From assembly GCA_002077065.1 (NCBI GenBank), contig NAJO01000005.1, positions 124,001 to 188,000 on the forward strand: a stretch of 64,000 bases of DNA. The letters are read 5' to 3'. The position numbers were made by a program, and so were the translations under genes. The stretch's first letter is position 1. Every line of letters starts with the position of its first letter. This stretch comes from Cryoendolithus antarcticus (Eukaryota; Ascomycota; Dothideomycetes; Cladosporiales; Cladosporiaceae). Of the stretch, positions 30,929 to 42,189 are shown one piece after another. The notes under the pieces are model-generated. The model had not been told where the DNA came from. It did no database searches and saw only the letters and a list, made by a program, of their open reading frames with translations.

Positions 30929-32972
30929 ATGACAGACCAGTATCGCTATCAAGCTCTCGATCCCTCGCGGCGCGAGATCCGAATCCTACAGGTCGCTCCT
31001 GGCCGCGGTCTCGAGCCCGTGCGATGCAATGTCTACAATGTATCGTTCGATGACAAGCAACGCCCAGGCTATGAGGCTATCTCGTATACTTGGGGTCAAG
31101 CCGGTCTCACTTCCGAACTCTTCCTCGACGGTCGTCCGCGCGTAGTCCCTGCAAGCGCCGACCAAGCTTTGCGTCGCATGCGAAAGACCGATGGAGAACG
31201 AACCGTATGGATCGACGCTGTGTGCATCAATCAGGACGATCCGGTCGAGAAAGGCGAGCAAGTGAGTATGGCGATCACCTTCACTAACGTACACGGCTTA
31301 ATATGATTTTATCGTAGGTGGCTCGAATGGAGGAGATATATTGGTAATACTGTCCTGAGCTAAGATGTGCGCTGAATGAGCGCTGATTTGACTCGATCGC
31401 AGTGAGACACGAACCTCACCATATGGAGCGTGTGTATGCAATTCCCTGACATAGTTAACCTCACAGCAAAGTGTTCTACGACACTGATCTGGCTTGGAGA
31501 GTGTTGGGACTTTGGACAGGAAGCGATGGCCTGTATCGAGTCTGTGCCGCCTGATGCTCGACAAGATCCGACGAGCTACAAACTTACTAACAATCTGTCG
31601 ACTCCGGATGTAGAGCCGCTATTTCCACTGTACAGTAGTGATTGGTTCGGACGTTTGTGGGTGCGTACATCACTTTGGTCTCGTGCATAACGAACATGTT
31701 GACCTTGCCACCGCAGGTAGTACAAGAGGTCATATTTGCTCCTCGATGTCTCGTCCACATTGGTGACTACGAGCTGGACTGGCACATCGTATACCGCATA
31801 GGATGTTGGCTAGTAGCGAATAATAAGGCCTTCCGAGAAAATTATCGACGACCCGCATTTCTGCCCGACATTGTTCCATTGATCATGGATACTAACTTGC
31901 TCGGAGACAATGGACTGGAGTTCTGCATGTCTTTGCTGCAGAATTACCAGGCCTCGGATCCGCGAGATCATATCTACGGGGTCTTGGGGTTGGCTAGACA
32001 CATATCCCCAGATCCTACTGTGCTGGATGCCTTACGGCCTGACTACACGAAGTCGCCGGGAGAAGTTCTCAGAGATGGCACACTAGTTGCAATTGCCCAG
32101 AGCCAGTCGCTAGCTGTACTCCACAACGTCCATCATCGCATCGATGCTCCACCCGAGGATCACATCGGCAATAGTTGGGTCCCCCGATGGGACGTCAGCT
32201 GTAACCCTTGGCTAGATGCTACGGAAATCTCTTCGGCCTACAACGCACACAATAGTCTATCATATCAGCTCACTATCATAAACGGTGTCTCCGGAGACAT
32301 CAAGCTTTCAGGTTGCAGGGTGGACTTCGTGGCTTATACTACACGGATCATGAGAAGATATGTATTTAATTGGGCCGGTCACCTAGCCAAGTTGCTCCAC
32401 GAGATCGAGGTATTTGCAACAGGAGTAAACTATCAAGATGCCTTGCATAAAGTAGTTGGGAATACGCTACTCATGGATCTTTCATCAAAGCACCGAAAGC
32501 GACTGAACGGCGCCGCTAATACCGAGGATTATGAACACTTCCGGGGCAGGATTGTCGGGCTTCCTGTATACGAGTATTTACCCATCGACGTCGGAACGTT
32601 TGAACGCCAGGTCTCAATGTCCTGCCGAAACCGACGCATATTCAGCACAGCGTGCGGGCGCCTTGGTGTTGGACCCCAGACTATGGAAGCCGCCGATGAA
32701 GGGTAAGATGTTTCTGCCGTGGCCTCGCATGTGCAGTGAGCTAATGTAACTATAGTAGCGCATTCGTCACGAACGCTGCAACATACTTTCCTTGGACTGA
32801 CAAGTTTACAGTGGTCATTCTATATGGCTGTCCCCAGCCTTGTATTATTCGTCGCCATGATGACGCTTGGGAATTCGTCGGAGTATGCTTCGTCCATGGC
32901 ATCATGGACGGGGAGTATATACAGGAGCATAACGCGGATCGATCCAAAGACGAGGAGTTCTGCTTGCGATGA
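30929..32972 (+). CDS. HET-domain protein (heterokaryon-incompatibility type)
   Basis: The HET signature is split over exons. Exon 1 (30929-31261) has PGYEAISYTWGQ and RTVWIDAVCINQDD. Exon 2 (31318-31343) has VARMEEIY. Exon 31467-31660 has STTLIWLGE and WFGRLW. Exon 31717-32702 has VVQEV and YQASDPRDHIYGVLGL. The last exon (32756-32972) has the usual C-terminal VVILYGCPQP and GVCFVHGIMDGEYIQ. An extra small exon between 31405 and 31430 may exist; splicing there is not settled. HET domains mediate regulated cell death after non-self fusion in filamentous fungi, though most members are untested. No NACHT, WD or other partner domain is fused. The next three genes are an unrecognised tandem family on the same strand. 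Confidence 0.85.
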
Positions 32973-33209
32973 CGCTCACACACTTTGCATGACACGAGGG
33001 TTTCATTCCCTAGCGAGAACTTTTGTTTAGCTCCTGGTCGTTCCGTTTGGACAGGACTTGCTTCGTGCAGCAGCAGACTGTGCCTGATACGCCTGGAAGA
33101 TACCAGCAGTTGCATAGGCGAACTCAATGTCTTAGCGGTATCCTTTTCGGACTATAAGGGCTGTGCATGCAGCGTCAGAATCTACCCTTCTCTACTCTCA
33201 AGACCCCAG

Positions 33210-34169
33210 ATGTCATCTCCTGCTGACACGCTTGCGCAGCCGGCCGAGGCAGATACTGCCACTGTCTCCGCACCTGAGGTTCTTGGCCATTTCAACGCCT
33301 TCCATCCAGTACATAAAGCCAAGTCCGCAAATATCAGGAAGTCATTCCTAGCGGGTGATCGCGACTCTCCCGAAGCGAAGCTCGTAAAAGCTGCTAGGCT
33401 CAAAGATCAGCTCGACATTGAGGTGACTTACGCGAAGTATCAAACGGATCCTCAGGCCCCTGGCGAGTCTCTTCGGGCTGAAGAAGTTGCACTTCGCTTC
33501 GCTCAGCTCGAACTCGATCTGAGGCAGGCTCATGGGGCAGGTTTCAGCGCATACGCATTCCGTGAGTATGTCGCTACTCCGGCAGTGTAGACGAGAGCGC
33601 TGAAGGGCGATGATGCTGCGTTAGAGGACATCAGAGTACAGCATGTCGATCTAGCGGATGCGATTGAATCCAAATTGGAAGCCGCTAGGCAGAAAGCTGA
33701 GGCACGAGCAAAGGCGAGTGGCGACGCCGCACCGAATGATGGGTCACGGAGCATTTCAGACACACTGGATGCTCCCGTCGGCGCTGCTACGCCAGTGGTC
33801 CAGTCCATCAACCCTGACTGGGCAGCATCAGTGATGCGCCACTACGATCACATCGCCGGCAGGCCAGACATCATATCCAGCTGCAAAGATCGTGTCGCGC
33901 TTGAGAAGCTGCGTGGTCTTCATGACACGGCGTTCGCCAATGCTGTCATGATGGCAGACTTGAAGGCTACTCTCCAGAAGCTGGAGCCCGGACTTCTGAA
34001 CGATACCTTTCGCGAGCAATTGGCGCTGCAGATGCTTGCAGGTGGAATGGCTGGGTTCGAGGATTGGACCTGGTGTCGCGATCGCGCGACGGACGCGGCG
34101 CTGATCAGGGTTATGGAAGCGTGGTGTCAGGGGCGGAATGAAGTGGTCGGGAGGTTGCGTCGTCAGTAA
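33210..34169 (+). pseudogene. W-to-FRE family member A, with in-frame TAG
   Basis: One frame from ATG 33210 to the stop at 34167-34169 (319 residues) is interrupted only by TAG 33588-33590. It aligns without a gap to member B (35436-36311) from the N-terminal module (HFNAFHPVH against QFDLLHPIH) through the stop and on to DLADAI against DLADAL. The stop is therefore a point change at residue 127, not an intron boundary artefact. The C-terminal module runs from W210 (PDWAASVMRHYD) to FREQ. A GTGAGT...TTAG segment, 33562-33624, is 63 nt and would remove the stop in frame. That makes a spliced product possible, although it deletes conserved residues. No known domain. Confidence 0.6.
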
Positions 34170-34523
34170 GGTGAGACATCGAGGGGCGGATGGTGGTAGC
34201 TCGGTGGCCTATCGTCAGAAGTAGTACGTGTAAAGATACGGTCTGCAAGCGCACTGGCGGAACCATTCATCGTGTGGTGAACAATCTCGATACTTCTCGC
34301 TTGAGTTCGCGTGATCTGGTCAGTGAAGCTCGATCTCGCTTGGTGGTAATAGGCTAGAAATAACTCGAATCTGCCACAGCGAAGCGGGTAGAGCCAGAGC
34401 TAGAGACATCAGTGAAAGGGCATGTGAAAGCTGTGATCACTACTGCTCAGGAAGAATCTATAAATATCATCGATCTCATGTCCTTGCCACGCAAACCTGC
34501 ATCTCCAGCAGACTGACTCCACA
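34170..34523. other. Intergenic between family members A and C
   Basis: About 350 bases, presumably the promoter of member C. Nothing was recognised. Confidence 0.45.
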
Positions 34524-35048
34524 ATGCAGTCCGATAATACCGACGCAGCCCGGCCTACCCACTCTCCATCCCGGCTCACCAATAGTGCTGGATCAACAAT
34601 AGCATGCTCAGCACCACTCGCCACTTCAGAACCAGAAGTATCTACCCCATTAAGTCCTGCCTCCAGCCCTACTCCTACGACCACTTCACGTCCAGGACCA
34701 CTCCGCCCCGGCCCACCCGTCTTCGACGCCGCATGGACCGCCCATCTGCTCGCGACCTTCAACGCAACCGTCTCGACTCGCGAGAGATACGAGCACGTCC
34801 GTGCCATCGTTGCCCATCAAAAGGCCCATGGCGACGCCGACGAAGCGCTGAACACTGCAGTCTTTCTTGTCCAGACGTTGCTGATCCTTAGGCGCGCGCG
34901 ACCAGACCTCAGCCTGGCTACATTCAGGGAGGAGATCGTTGTCGGTATGTCGAGGCAGCGTGCCGACAGGACCTTGTGGTTTCATTGTGTCGACATACAG
35001 GATCCGGTGTTGAAGGACGCGAGGACCAGAGGCTTTGGACCGTGGTAA
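34524..35048 (+). CDS. W-to-FRE family member C (single module)
   Basis: The product is 174 residues from ATG 34524 (MQSDNTDAARPTHSPSR). The first ~65 residues are Ser/Thr/Pro-rich and replace the N-terminal module of members A and B. The remainder is one copy of the family module: DAAWTAHLLATFNATVS to LATFREEIV. The distance from W to FRE is 63 residues, identical to A and B. Conserved positions are W1, A3, V26, A42-V43, P57 and FRE at 64-66. No function is known. An all-helical small domain is a guess from composition. Confidence 0.68.
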   Translation: MQSDNTDAARPTHSPSRLTNSAGSTIACSAPLATSEPEVSTPLSPASSPTPTTTSRPGPLRPGPPVFDAAWTAHLLATFNATVSTRERYEHVRAIVAHQKAHGDADEALNTAVFLVQTLLILRRARPDLSLATFREEIVVGMSRQRADRTLWFHCVDIQDPVLKDARTRGFGPW

Positions 35049-35435
35049 ACGGAGAGACGCGAGGCGTACCTAGAGGAGGTGAGGGGGGGGATACGAGATG
35101 GGTATGAAATGGAACATTCAGCTCATCGTGCTCGTGTTTCCAAGTCTAGCTTCATCCGCCCAACTTGAATTGGCCAGCCTGTACACAGACACTCTGTAAT
35201 CAGCCTTTCCCTCTCGTGTTGCCACAAACAGGTCCAGCTTTTCTCCCAGCTCTGGAAGACATCAGATGCAGACAAAGGTCTTTCAACGGCAACGCGCATC
35301 CCCGTCCCCTTGTGCAGAATCTGCCAGTAGCCAGGGGAAACTCTGCTATGCTTACAAAGAGACGTTCTCAGTACATAGCCACGGTGTAAACGGCCCCAGG
35401 GACAGATCTATCCACAGAGACACACACCGCGCAGC
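35049..35435. other. Intergenic between family members C and B
   Basis: About 390 bases. No gene was recognised. Confidence 0.45.
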
Positions 35436-36311
35436 ATGCAGGCCGAGCCCAGCAAATCCGACAACGCCAAATTCGCAGTACAGATCCTTGACCAATTCGA
35501 TCTTCTACATCCGATCCATGGTTCCGTGTCAGAGGTTTCGAAATCCAAGCTTCAGCCTGATGTTCGCGACTCCGAAAAAACCAAGCTCGCCAAAGCCGAG
35601 AAGCTACGAAAGAGCCTTGAACTGCTCATCACGGCCGCAGACTCTAGTATCAAGGACCTACAGCGCGATCAGACGGTACAGCCAATTCATGTTGGTTGGG
35701 CAATTGCAGTCCGCGAGCTTCAGCTACGCAGTCTCTATGCACCAGGGTTTCCTGCTGAGGCTTACAGACGTCTTGTCGCAGAACCGGCGGCACTGAAGCG
35801 GAAGGTCGACATTGCTGTGCCGGAGTCTACGGCAGTGCGTGCAGAGAGCTCAGACCTGGCGGACGCCTTGGAAATGCTCGAGAAGCAGAGAGAAGCAGAG
35901 GAAGCGGCAATACCGACGGGCAAGAAACGCAAAAGGAAAAGGCCTAAGAAGCGCAAGTCTGCGCACGCGGCGGAATCCACCACTTCAGACGACTCTCCTC
36001 TCACAGTCGCGGATGCGAAACATCCAGTCTGGGCCGCGGAAGTGATGACCCATTTCGACAGGATTGTGAGCAACCCCGGCAGCCTTGCGCAAGCCAGAGC
36101 AGCCGTGATCATGGAGGTGATAGATGGAACGATGAGAAGTCCGCTTGCGGCGGCCGTTTCGCTAGTGGAGTACAAGGAAGTGGTGCAGCGAGACACGCCG
36201 GATATGGGCGATGTGCAGTTCCGAGAGCAGGTTGGGGTGGCGCAGCTCATCAATCAAAAGCCGGGTGACATTCTGCGCATTGCTGCTTGGGATGGCCCTC
36301 AGGATGCTTGA
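35436..36311 (+). CDS. W-to-FRE family member B (two modules plus basic linker)
   Basis: The intact single-exon gene codes 291 residues (MQAEPSKSDNAKF). The N-terminal module, residues ~14-118, contains FDLLHPIH and YAPGFPAEAYRRLVAEPA. A charged linker follows (EMLEKQREAEEA), with a very basic block KKRKRKRPKKRK that looks like a nuclear localisation signal. The C-terminal module runs from PVWAAEVMTHFDRI to DVQFREQVGVAQL. Alignment to member A has no gap over the N-terminal ~130 residues or the C-terminal 66. I do not recognise any described family. The nuclear role is inferred only from the basic block. Confidence 0.72.
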   Translation: MQAEPSKSDNAKFAVQILDQFDLLHPIHGSVSEVSKSKLQPDVRDSEKTKLAKAEKLRKSLELLITAADSSIKDLQRDQTVQPIHVGWAIAVRELQLRSLYAPGFPAEAYRRLVAEPAALKRKVDIAVPESTAVRAESSDLADALEMLEKQREAEEAAIPTGKKRKRKRPKKRKSAHAAESTTSDDSPLTVADAKHPVWAAEVMTHFDRIVSNPGSLAQARAAVIMEVIDGTMRSPLAAAVSLVEYKEVVQRDTPDMGDVQFREQVGVAQLINQKPGDILRIAAWDGPQDA

Positions 36312-36568
36312 TAGCGTATGACAGCAGTGCCAGTGACGCTGGACTAGCACTGATGCTTGAAAACAATCTGTCGAAGCAGAGCGTGACCCTAGCCGAGTCG
36401 CAACTAGGCTGTTTTGCAGCTTGCAGATTGAGGTGATAGAGGTCGGACATGGTGGGCGGGTGTTAGACTTGGCTGTCCGAAGGCGCAGCGTTAAGGTCCG
36501 GCGTCAAGATGCGTGAGCGACATTTTCACATGGTATTAGCAGGGTGAGTTCTGCAGTTGGTCTTGACT

Positions 36569-37950
36569 TCAAAGCCGTGCACCAACCTCAGTCCATTCCC
36601 CTTCTCCCAAATCTGCCAGATTCCTGACCTTGTTCGGCCCACCCCATCTGCCTTGTAGCGCGTCCCAATCTCTTCCGACTGCGGTCTCAGGCCTCCAACG
36701 CCAAGTACGCTGCATCCGGGGTTCCAGCTCGTCCTCCATACACTGCATAATGTATTTACCGATGACAGGTATATGCATAAAGCCGTGTCCGCTGCCTCCA
36801 ACACCTAGCACCAGAGATGGATAGTCAGGATGCTTCGAGATGAGGAATTCGCGATCTGGAGTGTCTGCACACCAGCATATGCGGGCGAAGCTGAAGGAAC
36901 GATCAGCCAGGTGTGGCATCGTCTCTTGGAGAAATTGGCGGATGCCTTGCTCAGAGTTTTTGGGGATCTGGTGGCGAGCGAAGGGGGTTGACGCGCGACC
37001 ACAATCGAGAGTCGACTTGCTCCAGTTGCAGTAGCCGGGATGCTCGTCACAGATCTTGAGTTCGTGATTGTCAACATCAGGCTCCACGAAGAAGCCGCGT
37101 TCGACATTGAAGAGGACTGGCAAGTCTTTGTAAAGGTTGACTTCTTCGATGGTCATCTTCATGTGAGCTAACGTCCATGCTGTGGGGCGAAGCTGGTTTC
37201 TCAAGTCAAGTAGCTGCGGAGCGCTGGCGCCAGCACAAAGTAACGTGCGGTCTGCGCGGTACGACATGCCGTCCGCTACCACAGCGCCTTTGACATCTCC
37301 ACCTTCGAAGATGAGTCGTGTGACTTCGGCAGTCACGAGCTTGACACCTATACGCTGAGCTTCAGTGGTGGCCGCAATCAAGGCTTTCCGAGCGTGTACC
37401 CAACCAGCTCCCCGCGCTTTGTACCAGCCCTTCCAGCCAGGGAAGTCGCCAGTCAGTACACCCTCAGGCATCAAGCTGCGGAACTGCGCTGCAGTGTTGA
37501 CTTCGGTGAAGCCATTCTCCACAGTTGGCTGCTCATCATCGTATAGCTCCTTGATCGTCTCGGGCCTACTCGCTGAGATGATGTACCCAGTCTCGTGATA
37601 GAACTCTCTGAAGAGTGGGTCATTGGCCCAGGCGTCGGTGGCATCTGCACGAACTTCATTGCCCGTCCATTCGAACTCTGCTTTGGGACCACTGTACGAT
37701 TCGAACGGCTTGCGTGATCGTCCTCGTGCCTTGTCAGCATGTCAGTTGAGTCTTGGCAACCAGGAATCAAACCTTCTACTATCTTGTTGACGTCGTTGCC
37801 CGCAGATATGGGAGAGGGTACAGGATACGGATCAAGCACAGTGACATGCTTGTAGCCACTCCTTGCCAACCACAATGCTGTCGAACTGCCCCATGTCCCG
37901 CAGCCGATGATCAGGACTGTGCTGCTCTCGGGGTCAAGAAGGTTTGCCAT
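36569..37950 (-). CDS. Fructosyl-amine oxidase-like (amadoriase) FAD enzyme
   Basis: There are two exons: 37950-37780 and 37729-36569, giving 443 residues. The Rossmann FAD motif is VLIIGCGTWGSSTALWLARSGY, followed by VTVLDPYPVPSPISAGND. Further family marks are GVLTGDFPGWKGWYKARGAGWVHARKA, LRPTAWTLAHMKM, FFVEPDVDNHELKICDEHPGYCNW, FARICWCADTPDREFLI and GVGGSGHGFMHIPVIGKYI. The Cys in ARICWCADTPD is the likely covalent FAD attachment region of the MSOX-like family. Such enzymes oxidise Amadori products to free amino acids, glucosone and hydrogen peroxide. The intron donor GTAGAA is weak, so exon 1's end could move slightly. No peroxisomal SKL-type C-terminus is seen (ends GARL). Confidence 0.87.
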
Positions 37951-38343
37951 ATTTCATTCAACTGGCAAGATATGCCTCAGCTGGAACTCCAACCATAAGG
38001 AAGGTAGGCAGGAAAAGAACAGGCCTCTCCAGATCACTTACCGTTTGACTTGAAGTCCTTCAAGGTATGATTGTAGCGGTACCGCAAGTAACGCGCATTT
38101 TGCCAATGGGTTCCGATCAAGACGTAGAAGCCTCAGTGACATGACCCAAGACCATTTGCTTCCCCAGATTCGCCTTGTAATGGAAGATGGAATTCTGGAA
38201 GAGAAGGTGGTGCGTGCCAGTGTGAGTGTAGTCGCCGATGGCCGTTTCGGGCCGACCTCCGAGCTCCCCCGAGTGAGGCATGGGGGGGTCCTCGAACTTT
38301 TTGTTGTTTATATGTATCCTATTTGTGCGCCACTGTTTAGAGC
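37951..38343. other. Divergent promoter region of the amadoriase-like gene and TIM54
   Basis: About 390 bases. Nothing was recognised. Confidence 0.45.
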
Positions 38344-39832
38344 ATGGCAGACCCGACAAGCACGTCGCCGTCGAGCGATGCTGCGAAGGAAGCCATCAAC
38401 AAGACCGGCGCACAAGATGCCGCCACGAAAGCCTCGTATGCTGCCGGGGAAGCAAAGAAGGCTCTCCCAAAGCAGAATGAGGCTTTCAGGATGATGGGTG
38501 AGCTACCACGGACTCGGTACGCTCCAGGAGTCTTACTGATTTAGTATCATAGGCCTCCCTCGTCTCCGTCTTCCCTCGCGGAACTGGTCTATCTTCCTCG
38601 GTGTCACGGGATCATTCTTCGGCGCCATGTTCTACGACAAGTATCAGACTAAGCTTGCGCGAGAGAAGTGGTGTAAGCTTGTCTCGCACATTACCGAAGA
38701 GCCTCTGCCCTCGCACACCTTGGCTCGGAAAGTCACAGTCTACCTTGCAGCACCACCGGGAGATGGTCTCAGAGCGGCGCGTGAGCATTTCCATCTCTAC
38801 GCCAAGCCAGTGCTGGTAGCTGCGGCTATGGACTGGGACGTTGTGGAGGGGAGGAAAGAGGGCGATGTGAGGTGGAAGACTGCAGAGAGGATCAGGAAGA
38901 GGCGGAGGGCAGGCGGCGAGGGAACTCCGGATGCGGAGGAAGAGTACTCAGTGGAGAGCATCAGGGAGAAAGCGGGCACGCAGGTGTATGATGGCGTTGG
39001 AGGTGATGTCGTGGTAGGGAGGAACACATGGAAGGAGTATGTGCGAGGGACGCATGAAGGCTGGCTAGGACCTGTCGATGCGCCTGTAGTGCCTGGCGAG
39101 GTGGGCGCAGAGGGTGCCGAGCCCGCGACACACACGCCAGGATTAGGTGGCGTTGGAGACGCTGCGGCATCACTCGCGACAAGTGCTGCTACGACAAAAC
39201 CGTCCTTATCAGGCTCGACAACCGACTCAGCGCAATCACCTGTTGCGACTCTGTCGGAAACGCTCGAGTCTGCACCAGTTACATCCGACGACCCATCACC
39301 TACGGCCGACACTCCAGCAGCAGAAGAGAAGAAAGACGAGCCTCCCAAACCCCGACACCCACCACCATACATCAACGCAGACGCCTACCCCTCTGCTACT
39401 CTCTCAGCGCTTACGCCAGAAATCCTCGGTCCCGCAACCTCAGTCCCCTTCCCACACATACTTGGCTTTCGCAACACCCCCATACGAGTCTACCGCTTTC
39501 TCAACCGCCGCCGAGTCGCCGATGACGTTGGCCGGCAAGTTGCCGCTGCAGTGCTTGCTTCATATCGACCATACGAAGCGACTGTGTCGACGGAAGGGGT
39601 TTCGGGCTCAGAGGCAACCAAGGAGCTGCTATTCGAGGAGGCGAGCTGGTGGAAGACCACGTATAGACCCAGAGAACCGCATGAGGAGGCTGTCTGGATT
39701 GAGGAGTGCACTGTTGACGAAAGGCTTGCTGGGAGGATGAGGAGGTTCGAACTCACTAGTGTGGATGAGGAGAGAGCGAAGGCGATTGCGCAGGGGAAGG
39801 AGCAACGCGTGAAGGTTGAGGAAGAGGGGTGA
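38344..39832 (+). CDS. TIM54: TIM54, inner-membrane translocase (TIM22 complex) subunit
   Basis: There are two exons: 38344-38497 and 38553-39832, giving 477 residues. After an Ala/Lys-rich start the protein has NEAFRMMGLPRLRLPSRNW and the single membrane segment FLGVTGSFFGAMFYDKYQ. Then come HTLARKVTVYLAAPPGDGL, HFHLYAKPVLVAAAMDWDVVEGR and, near the end, ILGFRNTPIRVYRFLNRR. These match fungal Tim54, a TIM22-complex subunit for carrier-protein insertion that is also linked to Yme1 assembly. A disordered Ser/Thr/Pro-rich stretch (residues ~215-300) separates the two conserved parts. Confidence 0.91.
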
Positions 39833-40290
39833 AGAGTGAAAGGTCGCAGGTGTTCTCAACTCAAGAGAACATGCAATGCACTGATGAGAGAGATGTCGAA
39901 GGCTGAACGCCATTAGGTCTGTGTGCCTAGACATTCCGATTCTCCCTCGTCGAACGGTGCGCGGGCATCAATGGTGTGCAAGGCAGGGGACCAACGTACC
40001 GGGCCTGGTGACAAATGTGGGTAGCGGAGATCCGCTGTCACTGTAAGATAGCCGCAAGCGCGACCAGAACCATATTGTACACTGTGAGATCGTCAGTTTG
40101 TAAGACTGCGTATATAGCGAAGGATGTCAAACAAACCAAGGTTGATGCACATTGTGGACTGTACGGCATATCTGAGACCATCACTTCGACCTCACTTGCC
40201 GGGGCGTATTATTACCTTTGCCGTGACTTCATCCGTCAGCTCTCTCCTCTTGCATTTACACCTTCACCTGGCTTCGTAGCCCTGTTCATC
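39833..40290. other. Intergenic between TIM54 and CUS2
   Basis: About 460 bases. Nothing was recognised. Confidence 0.45.
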
Positions 40291-41635
40291 ATGACCTCCA
40301 CGCGCACTCCCTTCCCAACAATCGTCGAAGACTTCGACGACGATCCCCGCGTCTCCTTCTCCAAGTCCTCTGCAACCCACATTCTCGAAGACGAGACCGG
40401 CTCAGAATGGGAATGGCACTCCCGCACATCCAAATGGGTTCCCTTAGTACGCAGCTCCTATCCCTCCTCGTTCGGCGACCTTTCGCCAACATGCCTACCA
40501 GTGATATGTTGCCACGGCGATGTGCAGTAAATCCTAATGCATTTGTCGATGACAGATGGACGAAGCGCTCGCGGAGCAGCAGCGCGCTGCTTATCGCGTT
40601 GAGGGGGTGGATGATGAGGAGCCGGCGATGGATCCGGGGAGGAAGCGGAAGGCTGTTGAGGGCGAGATGGTAAGTCGTTCTCATTTCGAGTTACCCGTCT
40701 ACGGAGTGCTGACCAGGGCTGTAGGAGACCGCAAAGAAACAGAAAGCCGAGAAGCCCAAGGAGCGCGTCAACACGGCTGTCTATGTCACTGGTCTACCTG
40801 CGAATGTCACTCAGGACGAGCTATTCAAGGTCTTCGGAAGGTTCGGAGTGATTGCTGAGGGCATCGACGACAACTTGCCGCGGATCAAGATGTATACTAA
40901 CGATGACGGCGACTTCAACGGAGATGCCTTGATTGGTATCGATCATGTTCGGTCCATCAAAGAGCTATTGAGCTAACCTACGTCCAGTGTACTTCCGTCC
41001 GGAGTCGGTCCAACTAGCCATAGACTTGCTAGATGACACCGACTTCCGGCTCGGCGAGCGTGGTCCCAAGGGCACGATGCGTGTAAACGCTGCGGATCAG
41101 AACTACAAGGTACAGAAGGACCAACCTGCAAAGTCCGAAGAGGCAAAGAAGAAGGGCACGCCTGCCAATCGCGATCGGCAGAAGGTCATCAAGAAGGCCG
41201 AGGAGATGAACCGGTGAGTGTCACCACTACACTGTATGTCAAGTCACCCGCTGACACTATCAAAGCCGCCTCACAGACTGGGACGAAGACGACGTCTCCG
41301 TCCTACCCGAAACCTCCACGCGCTGGGACAAAGTCGTCATCCTCAAGCACATGTTCACACTCGCCGAGATCGAGGAAGACGCCTCTCTCATCGATGAGAT
41401 CGCCGAAGACACTCGCGAAGAGTGCTCGAAGTTCGGCGAGGTGGAGAACGTCGTTTTGTTTGATCGGGAGCCGAGTGGCGTTATCAGCGTGCGATTTGCT
41501 AACGAGAAAGCGGCTAAGGCTTGTGTGAGGAAGATGGATGGGAGGGCTTATGAGAGGAGATATTTGGAGGCGAGGCTGGCTAATGGGACAGAGAGATATC
41601 AGAAGGGGCCGGTGGGGAAGGGGATTGAGGAGTGA
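40291..41635 (+). CDS. CUS2: CUS2/TAT-SF1-like splicing factor with two RRMs
   Basis: There are five exons: 40291-40446, 40556-40669, 40725-40935, 40988-41213 and 41266-41635, coding 358 residues with consistent phases. RRM1 starts RVNTAVYVTGLPANVTQDEL and continues over the exon 3/4 junction with ALIVYFRPESVQLAIDLL. RRM2 (a U2AF-homology type) starts RWDKVVILKHMFTLAEIEED and includes CSKFGEVENVVLFDREPSG and ISVRFANEKAAKACVRKM. The N-terminal motif GSEWEWHSRTSKWVP is the small Trp-containing region of the family. Cus2/Tat-SF1 binds U2 snRNP and SF3b1 before prespliceosome formation. It sits in the same window as SF3A2 and FYV6, probably by chance. Confidence 0.91.
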
Positions 41636-41860
41636 GAGAGCAAGGCAGAGCTTGGCTAGGGGTCAAGTACAGAGATTTGGCTGACAACGAGCGATCTTCC
41701 CCATGTCTACGATCATGGCTGAGCCACGCATCACTCACAGCTGCGGCGTTGCAGTGATGGCACCGTGAAATCTGCAAACCAGTAGCATCCGATCATCCCG
41801 GCTGCTGCAGCACCACCGTGAACCGCTCTCATCGCCCCATTCGCCTAGCTCTCCCACGCT

Positions 41861-42189
41861 CTACCGTTTCCTCGATACAGTCGAAGTCCACATTGCCGCC
41901 GCCGTGCCCTGCGTAGACTTCGCATATACCCCATCCTTCGTCGCACATGCGAAAGCGTCGCCACTGACATTCACATACTGTTGGATCTGCTCGTTGGCGG
42001 TATAGAAAGTCATCTGCCAGTCATGATGTGAGCGCAGTGACATCGACGAGCTGGAGAGCACTGGAATTGAGCGCGTACGGAAGTGGGCTTTGACTTGTTT
42101 GACTGCTTCAATGCGTTCGAGGCGCTGATCACGCCAGCGCTGGCTGAGATGCCGGCGAGTATCAGAGCGATGGGCTCGAGACCGGACAT
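41861..42189 (-). CDS. Small hypothetical protein (87 residues)
   Basis: Two exons, 42189-42079 and 42013-41861, join in phase 0 over a 65-nt intron (donor GTACGC, acceptor GGCAG). The product begins MSGLEPIALILAGISASAGV, a hydrophobic stretch, and ends AAMWTSTVSRKR. The first exon looks like a single membrane segment or signal anchor. I recall similar MSGxEP-starting small fungal proteins but cannot name a family. The short exons mean chance is possible. Confidence 0.4.
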
